From contig NC_052139.2 in the NCBI RefSeq assembly GCF_016086655.4, forward strand, positions 2,976,001-3,040,000: DNA of 64,000 bases, given 5' to 3'. The notes beneath the pieces are model-generated. The model was not told the origin of the DNA and made no database searches. It was given only the letters and a program-made list of their open reading frames with translations. Each line of letters starts with the position of its first letter. Position 1 is the stretch's first letter. This DNA comes from Lepeophtheirus salmonis (lineage: Eukaryota; Arthropoda; Copepoda; Siphonostomatoida; Caligidae). The translations under genes were made by a program, and so were the position numbers. Below, in pieces: positions 33,810 to 44,054 of this stretch.

Positions 33810-36600
33810 TGCTGTTTTCTTAAACCGCATTCAATACATGAAAGTGAAGTGAAAAAATATTATTCACTTTATTTAATCATCAAATAATTATAATTCTCTA
33901 ATCAGAATTGGAGACTCGAACACGGGTTGTAGCTAACAGTTATTTAATTGGGACTTCAAACTCCATAAGGACTCGATTTGGACTGGAAAAAAGAAATTTC
34001 AGATAAACTAGGACTCAATATGAAAGACTCGTAACTTGAATAGAATTCGTCGTTAAATCGATAAGGTTCATATTTTAATAAGACTACAGGCTTGAAACTT
34101 ATAATTGAGGCTTTACTCGAGCTTATCTCTCAATAATTGAAATTCTACTAGTGTTCGTCAAATTACTTGTTTACAGCTTCGATTACGATATAATTGTAAC
34201 ATTGAACTTCTATTTGATATATGTCGAAATAATTCTACAAAGAATGATTCTTATCACGTTTAATTCTTAAATGGAACTGAACTCCGTTTACTCCTGAATT
34301 CTACTTTATATATATACATTTGAAGATAAGCCATTTGACTGACGGAAATAAATAAATAATGACCTTTTTTCATCATCGTTCATAATTTCCATACAAAGTT
34401 TTAGTGTGAAGATACAAGATAAATAATCTATATGAGAAGGTAAACTATTCAACTTCTTTTAAATGGTTGACCTCTATCAGTTGTGCACATCATTGGAAAA
34501 ATAAAAATAAATGGTAATAGTTTATACATTTTTGGCATTTTGTGACTTATATAGTGGACCTTGCTATATATATCCTGATATGTAAAAGACAACTCCTTTA
34601 TATCTTTATCAGCGTCGTTGATGTCAATATTGGGAAGTTGTTGTTTACCTATTTGTACAAATATATAAGGATATTTAGAGTCTAAAATTCTTGTCTAGGG
34701 CGAAATATAGATCGAAATAAAATCTGAGCGGGACAAAAATAGGCCTTGAACTGAGTAAATTGTATAATATCTTAGGTGCAGTGATAAAGATATGAAATCT
34801 CAGCTTAGAAAAGTGCTAAATTGGAGCTTTTTAGATTGAAATCGAAAAAAATTGGTCAATTATAGGAAAACAATGAAATTTTGATCTACAGTCTGAACAC
34901 AATATTGATCCAAATCGGTATGGAAAATATCCTTTAACAACGAACCAAACAAAAATAAATCCGTTTTGGACTGAGTGCCAACAATACTTTATATATTCTA
35001 ATGACTGTTCGAGTCTCGTATAAATGTCATTGAGCGTCGGCAATTACGTATGCAAACATATTTATAAGTAACGTACGTGTGTATAGGTGGATACAAAACT
35101 TCTACAGAGTTTAAACACACATTCCAACAAGAAGGAAGAAAGTCGAAATTCCTCGACAAACCATCAAGAAAATAAAAAAAAACTTTTTATATATATATAC
35201 ATATTAATAACAATAAATAAAAACGATAATTTGTGCGTGTCTGAGAAAATATTAGTTACGGATATCAATTACACACATACATATAGCAGCAATCTCCTAT
35301 TTTCTTCTTGGGATATGGACATCACTCACATTGATTCAACCATTATTATACCATTATAGAATGGACGACGCATCTCGTTTTTTTTTTGTTATTTTTACTC
35401 AAAATGCTATTCTATTCATTTTTATTCGAAAAAATTACACAAGGCAAACCAAAAAACCAATCTTATTAGTTCCCTCTCTAAATTATTCTAATATTTAATA
35501 CACGGATTTCAAATTCATAATTAACTATTTCGAATCACATATTTTTCAAGAATATTTCATTTAAACTATTTGAGTATTTTTTTTTTAGAATAGTCAGCTT
35601 TTGAGTAATAAAAAGTCCTATAATTGAACGAAACTCAACATAAAATTGCAAGGAGAATAAAATTAATTTTAAAGTTTATTTAAGACTTTTTTCTAATTCA
35701 AAAGTGGACTCAAACCTTTAACCCCCTTCCCTTCCCTCTGATATTGAAGTGCGATATTTTATAAGCTGAGATTGATAAAAATGCCTTTTATCCCTATGAA
35801 ACTTCATTTTATCTCCAGTACTTTTCAGTATGCTCCTGAAACATATGGCATTCTTAATCTACTTGATTAGAATTAAATCATAAATTTAGCAATTTTTACA
35901 AGAGGTTTAATGAATTTAATTAACGGTTCTGCTGAAAAGTCTTTTTTTCGCTAAATGATTTCCCAAAATTCGCATAAACTAATCAATATTTCATTCAAAT
36001 ATTAATACTATCAGGAGTGGCTGTATGTAGCAAAATCTATTTTAATTTAGGCTGGTTTTTTGTAGCTTCCAAACATTTGATCTAGACATATTATGATAAA
36101 AAACATGGAATGGGTCACATAATCAAGGTTAACAGGGCCATTTTATGCGACTATATCCAATTTTTTACTCTCGATACAGTATTATCTTTATCTCAGGTTC
36201 TAGAATGGGTAATTCAATAATTTACAAACATTTTTTACGTTAAATGCATTAAGACACATTTTGGAATGCATAAAATTGATTTTAGTAGATAAATTAGGAC
36301 ATAACTTATATTTTATAGTGGCCACGTCTATTATTTTACTAAAATCTTAATAAATTGGGATTTTACATTCAATATACATAATTGGTTATCTGTATCAATG
36401 TTTTATGCCTTTGATCAACTTTTAGAGGAAAAAGTCGTTTAGCCTCTGCAAAGAAATTTGATTCACTCTACTTATGTGGAGTTGTACATGATTACCTTCC
36501 ATATTTTAAGATACAGAAGGTAAAAATAAGCAATCAAAATATACCGGTAGAACGACTTCAACACAGCAGCATTTAAGACTCCACATTTTCACATACAACA
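33810..36600. other. Long non-coding stretch
   Basis: Between 33900 and 34160 there are many GGACTCG/AGACTCG words (for example GAGACTCGAACACGG, AGGACTCGATTTGGACTGG), a degenerate repeat also seen near 13600-13710. Frames at 34831-35043 (minus, 70 codons) and 35087-35359 (plus, 90 codons) have no recognised resemblance. An AT run lies near 35190-35200. Confidence 0.45.
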
Positions 36601-36629
36601 TCACAATCAATGTTGTGTTGGTACCTATT

Positions 36630-37035
36630 TATTCCGTATATCTAGTCCAGTCCTATCGGTCCTTCAGACCGTTCCTTAAGACCGTCGGTCTATGGTACCA
36701 GTCCTTAATTGTTGTTCCATGGAATTTTTCGTAAAAATATCGATAAATTATTAAAGCAAATAATATATCTGAATTATGTATTAAGGTTATTGCATAATAT
36801 CTTGTTAAAAATGTTATACTTTTCACGATAATACAATATTATATTAATACTTAGCTATATAATTTATTTTATTATATAAAAAAATAATTAAATAGAGGAG
36901 AAATACGTTATTTGGCGTCACAAGGGATGGATTTTACCTTGTTTAAGTACTTAGAAGTGGAACTGGGCTGGATGGGACTGGAGTGGACTAGACTGTGATC
37001 CTCGGTCCTAAATAAAGACCAACACAACGCTTATC
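36630..37035. repeat. CAGTCC/GACCGTCGGTC-type degenerate repeat
   Basis: The left part (36645-36720) reads AGTCCAGTCCTATCGGTCC, TTCAGACCGTTCCTTAAGAC, CGTCGGTCTATGG. The right part (36950-37020) reads GTGGAACTGGGCTGGATGGG, ACTGGAGTGGACTAG and GTCCTAAATAAAGACC. The vocabulary is that of R2 and of 29385-29625. The AT-rich spacer between the parts suggests two ends of one decayed unit. Confidence 0.5.
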
Positions 37036-37039
37036 CCAA

Positions 37040-37990
37040 TACCATTCCTTAACCCCGAATAAAAACGATATTGTTGATATTTATAACGTTATCCTATGTT
37101 AATATGTTGACATGTAAATATTTAATCTGCTTTTTATCATTTTATCTATAATTACAATTTAAAATCTTATTGTAGTTATTATAATACTGGTAACTTTTAC
37201 ATTTAATTTAATCTTAAAATTGAATTATAAAATGGTGGATTTTGCCAAATTTATGAAAAAAAAAATTACTTATATTTTTTTAAATGTTTCTTAAAGCATT
37301 TCATGTCTAAAAATACAACTGAAGAAGTATTTACATTACGTATTTATTTACCCATTATAGAAACTGGGATACAGATAATACTTTATTGCGAGTAAGAAAA
37401 AGTACACATCCACATAAAATTCCTTGCCGACTTTTGTGATACTAAAAACATATTCATAATTTTAATTTTTCGAGTACTTTTGAAATTAAATATGTAGTGA
37501 AAAAGATATTTCAAACATAAATTTGTTTGACCTATTTTTTTTAATTATAGTTTTTTCATTACGAATTAATTTATAGATTTTCATAATGTTGTGATTGGAC
37601 GAATATTATTTTATTTTTATAACAAAATAGTTGATACATGGTTGGTTTTTTTCCTTTTTCTCTCTCTCTTTAGCAGCATGGTTGTTCGTATTTATATATA
37701 TTTTATGGGAATTCAATTGCTTTTGAGTTGTTTGTAGCCTTTTTCTCCGTAGAATTTTAATGAAATACTGAGGAGGGCTTAATAAATAATTACTCTGATA
37801 AAATAAAATACATATTTTATGATTATTTTTCAATGGATTCTATAATTTTTTAGTTATTATTATTATTATTGTTGTTGATAGAGTCAAGCCCATATATATT
37901 AGTGTTGGATTCGATTATTACTCAAACTCAAATAAAATACGAAATAACTTAAGTCGATAATTTTAGTTCAAAATACTTACTAAAATTTTA
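37040..37990. other. Non-coding AT-rich stretch
   Basis: Contains a (TTA)n microsatellite at 37852-37876 running into GTTGTTG. The 75-codon minus frame at 37606-37833 is Lys/Asn-rich and looks like chance. Confidence 0.5.
37852..37876. repeat. (TTA)n microsatellite
   Basis: About six TTA units followed by three GTT units. Confidence 0.85.
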
Positions 37991-37997
37991 TGTTTTA

Positions 37998-38415
37998 TAC
38001 AGGGTGTTACGATCAAATCCGCGTGTTTTTTCAAAAATCTTTAAATTTTCAGTAAGCATATATACATGAAAAATGCCTTAAAATTGTATATGTGAATGTT
38101 AAAAAAGGAGCTCATTTGATGTATGCACCTCAAGCATCAATCATTGCCTGGATCCGGTCTGGAAGGAAGAGAAAACGTTGACAAAGTTGTTCCTTCGTAT
38201 GTTGGTACATGGTCCATGGCTCCTTGGTAGCATGATAACTTTAAATTTATTTAGATTCAACGTAGCACAATTTAATTAAGGCATAGCAGTCCTCATTTAG
38301 CCACTTCAGCGAACTGTCTGAAACATGAGAAGGTGATCTGTCTTTTTGTAACACCAAAGCCGATCTGTAGTCAGATTTAAGACCTCCCAATTGGTTATTG
38401 TATTCCTTCGAGAAA
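37998..38415 (-). mobile_element. Mariner-type element, 3' part with terminal repeat
   Basis: The plus strand starts TA-CAGGGTGTTACGATCAAATC at 37998, which is the 3' end of a minus-strand element whose transposase relic runs from about 38405 to 38112. The opposite end is not identified, so the element is probably truncated. Confidence 0.75.
38112..38405 (-). pseudogene. Mariner-type transposase C-terminal relic
   Basis: The minus strand reads LGGLKSDYRSALVLQKDRSP, then SHVSDSSLKWLNEDC (the second catalytic block, where relatives have QQDxAPxH; here QKDRSPSH keeps the Asp and His). After two stops and the loss of the SPDLNP segment comes EPWTMYQHTKEQL, CQRFLFLPDRIQAMIDA, one stop, and GAYIK with a final stop at 38112-38114. 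The N-terminal DNA-binding domain is absent. Confidence 0.85.
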
Positions 38416-38419
38416 AAAT

Positions 38420-40030
38420 GGACATCTAATTTTTCAATTAAACTTAGTTCATGTTATAAATATTATAAGATGAAGAATAATTAAAAATTATTTTCACCTT
38501 GGATCAATTGATAACTATATGGGTAAAAGGAATTGATAGCGGCATTGAAAAAAAAAAAAAAAATTGTTTTGTCAAGTACCAAAAAATTACACTCAAGTAA
38601 GAGGATATTATTTACAACTTAAATAATAAAAGATCCTGAAATCATTTGGACTTTCAAAATAAATAAAATGCATTGTAAAGTCATAAAGAAACTCTTTGTA
38701 CAGGATTAATTGCTTTCGATATATAGTCGCTATGATTTCATTTGAAGCAAACAAACGTCATGGTTACATTTTTTTTTAAAAAGTATATATTATTAATTGA
38801 CCAACTTTACTCATAACAGTTATTTGAAGCAAAAAAACAACAACTGTACAAGTTAGGGCCTAGTATGCAATAACTAAATAATAAAACTCACGATTCAAAT
38901 TGTATTCTCTCATAAAGAAGAAAAAATACCTCTGTGTATCAAGCAAACAAGCATTTAAAAAAATTGGCGAAATAACTTGGCAGCGTACTCTGTGTACTAT
39001 AAAATGATTTAATTATTGTTTTGTCGTGGTTCATTGTACACGTGATTTAAGACGGACACGAAGCATTTGAAAACCACAATTATCATATTATTATTTTTTT
39101 CGTTATTATGCTATTTTATCATTTATGAACTTGTTGGAAAAGGTGCAATTATGGCTTAGGGATGTTAACATTAGCAACAATATGTAAGGCCTTATTTGTT
39201 ATATATGTGTTCTTGTCGTATTTGAAGAAAAAAAAATACCAAAACACTTAATTTTCTATTGTTGTATTGCTTTAAAAAGGCTCAACAATGCTCAAGTCAC
39301 GTTGACTTGACACAGGTTTGAGTTATATTTTTTTTTGTAAATTCATGATTTCCTCTTGGGTTCTAACTACCTATCTACCTACCAAGTCACCATTCCCTTC
39401 ATAGGATTAAGTATAGGTGCTAGAGTTGAAAAGAGGCAACACGTCTAACTAAGACGTGATATGTATTTATTATGCTCAACAAAGTAAATTTAATTTGACT
39501 TTGAAGAGTGTGCATTAAGCTTGAGTAATTTTATTGCACATATTTGAGCTGCCAGTATTAACATAGCTATGTATTTACATAACTTTATCACTATGATATG
39601 TGATATGGGTATACTTAATAATTTGCTCGCTCAAAAGTTAACGCTCTTTTCTTAATTATTTCCAAACATTTTCTTGCAGAATGTACTAAAGAACCATCAG
39701 ACGCAAAATGAAAGTAGATACATCATAAGCTCAAGAATTTCATATTAATAGTACCCATTTCTTGAATTATAGGTAAAACATATATTTCAGAAGAAAAAAC
39801 AATTCTAATTTTGTTAAAATATTATTTCTTTTAAGTTTGTATTTTGTTTATTAAAAAACATTCCATAGTTATTCAGAGACTAAAAAACTAATGTCTACAT
39901 ACCACATTTGCACATGTTTCTACATTCGTCAATGAACATATAGACTCACAATTTTTGGTTTGTAATTTTTGATATGCTACAAACTGGGCAAGAGCTTCTC
40001 TGAGATCCATACAGATCTTACTATCGTTTA
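38420..40030. other. Non-coding stretch
   Basis: No coding signal or repeat family recognised. Poly-A tracts occur around 38549-38564. Confidence 0.5.
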
Positions 40031-40036
40031 CTTTGA

Positions 40037-40437
40037 TGCCTGCTCTAGCCGTTTAAGCATCTTTCGGTGGGCTGGTGAGATCCAGGATGACACTTTTAAG
40101 CTCGAGAAAGGTGTTTCATCAGGAAGCCACCGGGAGACACGGATACACAACATCATCCCCCAAGTCAAGGGACCTGGTAAAGAACAAGCCCTCATTGATC
40201 GCTCGAAGGGTCTCATCAGAGCTTTCCCTACCACCTATTGCAGTTTTTAAAATTCTGATCGATTTTCTCCGCTTAGCCAACGACACAATACAGTTTTTAC
40301 CGCAGAGAAAGTTGGAAACAATCAAACAGAGTCACTACAGCCTTGATCTCAATCTCTGTGACGAATTTTTCCTTTTTAAGCTGAAATTCCCTGAGGATGA
40401 AGTAGGGGGAGAAAGAAATAAACAAAAGCATTGGTAA
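40037..40437 (+). pseudogene. Mariner-type transposase relic, catalytic middle missing
   Basis: The first frame (to about 40137) reads SRLSIFRWAGEIQDDTFKLE then KGVSSGSHRETR, the end of the N-terminal helix-turn-helix with the SGxPRxTR linker. A frameshift leads into SPKSRDLVKNKPSLIARRVS, SELSLPPIAVFKILIDFLRL, which is the second helix-turn-helix. After about 25 residues the frame jumps to SLDLNLCDEFFLFKLKF, equivalent to the SPDLNxCDFFLFxKLK block near the C-terminus. The two catalytic Asp blocks between them are deleted. The overall layout (DNA-binding domain joined to a C-terminal scrap) repeats what is seen at 15.1 and 26.7 kb. An R1 copy follows directly. Confidence 0.8.
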
Positions 40438-40530
40438 GAATTACTCTAATTTAGATCCTCAATTCTACTCTTAGTCCCATAAAGTGAGTTAACTTACTAT
40501 TGTGTCACGTTTAATAATATTCCTCGATTA
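40437..40530 (+). repeat. Dispersed repeat family R1, partial copy g
   Basis: AAGAATTACTCTAATTTAGATCCTCAATTCTACTCTTAGTCCC matches the central block of copies a and d. The distal CAGCGTTACTC part is not clear, so this copy is truncated. Confidence 0.6.
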
Positions 40531-40714
40531 AACAATGGCGTATACTCATCAAAGACGGAAATAAATCTTGAAGATTTCTTTCAGAGATACGATTGGAACA
40601 CGTACTCGAAAGGTTGCTTCAGAAGTAACTCAATATATTTTTTTTCTTTTTCTAAACTAACAGATAATTTTATTACTTTTGTAAAACTTATAAAAAACTG
40701 TCTTTGTAAACTTG

Positions 40715-41135
40715 GTCTCTCAGTATGGCTACCTTCAGCATCCACTTTAGCCTTTATACGTCACCAAAATGCCTTGCAGGATTTGATGATAAACTTCTCA
40801 GACAAGTTGCCACTGCAGTTTTCAGTGAGTCTATATTAAGGTGAGGAGTTTTTCTGGGTTTCCTCTCAAAAGTGCCCCCCCCCACAGATCTAAGTCCAGT
40901 GGGTTAAATCTGGCAAGGAAGGGGCCACATCTCTATGGACCAGAACTCAAGAAAATATATTTAATATCCATTTTATAATATTTTTCCCTCACTTTCTACT
41001 TTTCTGGAGAGGTCTACTCCATCATTCTTCAACTTGCCCCACATGAACTTCCACAATGTCCATAATTCTCATGACCTCAATTTCAGCGTCCAGGAGATCT
41101 GAGATTAGCTGCATTTTGGCTTTTTGCTCACTCAT
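40715..41135 (-). pseudogene. Mariner-type transposase relic: N-terminus fused to C-terminus
   Basis: The minus strand from ATG 41135 reads MSEQKAKMQLISDLLDAEIE, VMRIMDIVEVHVGQV, a plausible N-terminal helix-turn-helix, then LSRKVESEGKNI-like residues after a stop. At about 40910 the reading jumps to the C-terminal block: PLDLDLWG, then a nine-C run at 40875-40883 that shifts the frame, NPEKLLT, DSLKTAVATC, and in another frame NLSEKFIIKSCKAFW and KAKVDAEGSHTE. All of the catalytic middle is gone. The poly-C run inside coding sequence is a likely site of slippage. Confidence 0.85.
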
Positions 41136-41289
41136 GATGACAACATGAGGAAATGTTCATTATAATTTGATTATGCACAGAAGATGTGTGAACCAAAATG
41201 TCATAAAATAATCAATCAGCTTTCCTATATCAATGGAAAATTAACATAAATTAAGATTCCACGTTTTGTTGTCCAAGATTGTACATAAG

Positions 41290-41770
41290 TACAGGGTTGA
41301 TTTTATCTTGTGGTACACATATTTTTTTTTTTTTTTCAATTTTTTAGGAGTAAAATTTATTTGAGAGGTTATGTGAAGACGTTTATTTCTCAAAATCATA
41401 ACCTAAATTAGTGCTTGGCAAAAATGTTGTTCATTATGTGAGGCACTAACTCTAATAATTGCCTTAATCCCTTGTAAAGCTAGACTAGGTAGTCAGACTC
41501 GTGCTTGGTTCACTCTTTCTTGTTGGAAACCTCTAAAGACTTAATCGTCCTGTGAGGAGAATCACACAGTCTCAGGAAGGCCTGGGTCTTAGCACCACAA
41601 TGACACGGAGCTTCGTCATAAGTTAAAACAAAACTGTCCCTGAACTTTTCTCTGTCCTAATGTAAAATTTTCATATCCAGAAGTTTAATGTAAGTATCCA
41701 CATCGAACCTCTCCTTTCATGTCCCAAAAATTGGAAGCCAGACTCCACTTTGCTCAAGACCATGGTTTCG
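41290..41770 (-). mobile_element. Mariner-type element fragment: catalytic middle plus 3' end
   Basis: The terminus is TA-CAGGGTTGATTTTATCTTG at 41290 on the plus strand (3' end of a minus-strand element). The minus strand reads HPAETMVLSKVESG near 41765, then RFDVDTYIKLLDMKILH, a stop, DREKFRDSFVLTYDEAPCH, CGAKTQAFLRL. The block TYDEAPCH stands where the second catalytic Asp block (TQDGAPCH) is expected, so Asp and the Ala/Pro/His context are partly kept. A stop follows after SLEVSNKKE. The last part is badly decayed. It lacks the DNA-binding domain that the adjacent 40.7-41.1 kb relic retains. Confidence 0.8.
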
Positions 41771-41774
41771 GCTG

Positions 41775-43435
41775 GATGTTTTGTTCTGAATATATGCCTA
41801 ACTAAAGCTGAGAAAAACAGAGAAAATTTAGAATCTTTTTTCTCTTACCAACCGTCTCATCTTGCTTTGTTAGCCTCCGTGATTTTTCACCAATGTTATT
41901 CTGGATTGAAAGTAATAAAATGTGTAGCACTTGATAAGATCAACCTGTAGAAGCTAAAACAAATAGCATTCTAGAACTTTCCTTTATGTTTTATAAGCAA
42001 ATAACAGGACTGTTTGGCACATTGATCTACCTTTTTTTCATACAGATAATTTCACAAATCATCAAGGTTTTTTTTTTTTCAACAACAAAAGAAAAAAAAA
42101 TACGCAAATGATGTACATATCATCAAACCCCATTTATTTGAGTCATGGCTTTGCGAGAGTGGTTATTGTATTTAGATATATCATATCTTATGTATAAGCA
42201 ACCAGTAATATTATAATTGATATAGCTACAAAAAAAAAGTGGAATATTTAATCCTAGGATGAAGTTAAATGATTATCAAAAAAATATGAGATGTTGAGTT
42301 CCCGCTGAGATATTTAGAATAATGCAAATCACTTTTTTCAGATCGCTTTTTTTAGCACGTCATTCCAAGTGTTCATCAAGTCTGTGTTTTTGGTTTTGGT
42401 TTTTTTGTTTGTGTGTGTGTCTATTCATATGTGTGTATGCATTTAAATACATAATCACTACAAAAATATATATATTTATGATTAAACACACCATATTCCT
42501 CAGAGAGATTATTCCAATTGTCTTTATGGCCTAGTGGAAAATATATGGTGTGTTCCTCGTGGTTATGTATGTAAGCCTCAGAAAGAAAAATAGATTTAAT
42601 TTCAAAACAACTATTCCATGTCTATTCTAGATAGATTGGTGAATGGTGATATATCTATGTATGTATAATATATATATATGTCTTTCTTTGAAATATGCCA
42701 TTAACAAAGCCATACTTTATGAATACCTTCATTCTCTGAAAAAAAAACTTTGTTTTCTTCCCTCAGATATTTTTCCCACATTATTTTATGATATTTTTTT
42801 TGAACAATCAATCATCTCTCTACCTATTTAAAGATATATAGGTACACTTTTAAATAAATCTCGGAGCCTTACCATTCTTTTCATTGTACAGTGTAGGTAC
42901 AAAATGCATTGTATATGCATCTCATATGTACAATGCAATTGTTAAAATATTTTTCATAGTTTCGTCTTGGCCTTTTCTTCTTCCTTTTCTTTTGTCTAGC
43001 ATCATCAAGAGGCACAATATGAACGCAGTTGCAACACTTAAATTCATGTAGCCCTTCAAGTTAACTTCTGGCTGTACTAATCCAAAAGATTAGGGATGGG
43101 TGTTATTTTTTTTGAAACTGGATAGACACGAGTAATTCAACTTCAAATTTAGGCAGAGCCAGATATTGACATTTAATACCCACGAGTAATGAGTAACTAC
43201 CCTGTGGCTTACAAGTTTTGGAATGTTATTAAAATGAAAAATTTAGAAGTGTCTCTCTGGCGATTCCGTTATCTCGTGATTTAAAGGGTTTCATATCTAA
43301 TATTTTGCCTGTTAATAACATGATATTTTTCATCACTCAAGAAAATGACACTGTTTTCATTATGTTTTTATAATTCAAAATGAGTTTACAGAGCTAGAAA
43401 AGAGGTTTTTTTTAAATCAGTAAAGGTAATTTCAA
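41775..43435. other. Non-coding stretch
   Basis: Nothing coding recognised. A short inverted pair CATTGTACA / TGTACAATG lies at about 42881-42937. GT-rich runs occur near 42405-42440. Confidence 0.5.
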
Positions 43436-43439
43436 AAGC

Positions 43440-43746
43440 ATTGAAAACCTGTCATCAGAAACTTGTATGGCTTTTGACACTGTTGACTTGACATTGGCTC
43501 AGTCATTTTTATTCTTGGATTGACTTTACAGGCCTATTGGGCAGCTTCTGGAGTCAGTTTGGATGGTTGACCATTTCGAGGTATTTTCAATATTATCTCC
43601 AGATTCAATTCATTCCTGACCCTCCAGACTGTCTGGTTGCTTACTGATTGTATGTTTATGATGTTGGTGTTGGAAAGGACTAGAGCTGGAACTTCCTTTC
43701 CTTGGCTTCCATTTTCACCTTTATTATAATCTGACCTAAATGGCAC
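43440..43746 (-). pseudogene. Transposase N-terminal (helix-turn-helix) relic
   Basis: The minus strand from ATG 43746 reads ALVLSNTNIINIQSVSNQTV, WRVRNELN, IPRNGQPSKLTPEAAQ and then a stop. That is a paired-type helix-turn-helix with the basic NGQPSKLTPEA linker of Tc1/mariner transposases. Downstream, shifted frames still show KVNPRIK and VSKAIQVSDD, compatible with the second helix-turn-helix. No catalytic domain follows. It lies head to head with the plus-strand C-terminal fragment at 43740. Confidence 0.7.
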
Positions 43747-44048
43747 ACCTCACCTCTAAAACAAAACTTCTAAACTTCGAACCGGATTTAAAAAAAAAAA
43801 ATTTTCAACTTTATAACACATCAATTCTTTTCGAACCTCTAACTCTGATCTTAAATCCCTTGACTTTCCAGTTTAGCACCTTGAAGAATAATATATGTTT
43901 TACCTCTCATCCAAATTTGGATTCGCTCAGAGCTGCCATCATGACAGCGTGGTACGCCATGAACAGGGACTTCCTCGTCAAAAGCAGCCTATTTGTTTCG
44001 CCGTCGTGTACATGTTTTTATTTTTTTAAAAGAGAATATATTAAATAA
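43740..44048 (+). pseudogene. Mariner-type transposase C-terminal fragment
   Basis: From about 43840 the frame reads EPLTLILNPLTFQFSTLKNN (decayed SPDLNPLDFxxWxxL block, both catalytic residues lost), then ICFTSHPNLDSLRAAIMTAW and YAMNRDFLVKSSLF, a good match to the C-terminal helices of the family, and ends KREYIK with a stop at 44046. The same subfamily is seen at 52.4 kb, including the 3' flank (AATAAAATAT...TTTTAAGTTATTTTTC). Confidence 0.8.
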
Positions 44049-44054
44049 AATATA

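Noticed and set aside
40028..40325. Two minus-strand 68-codon frames
   Set aside because: They are antisense shadows of the plus-strand transposase relic at 40037-40437.
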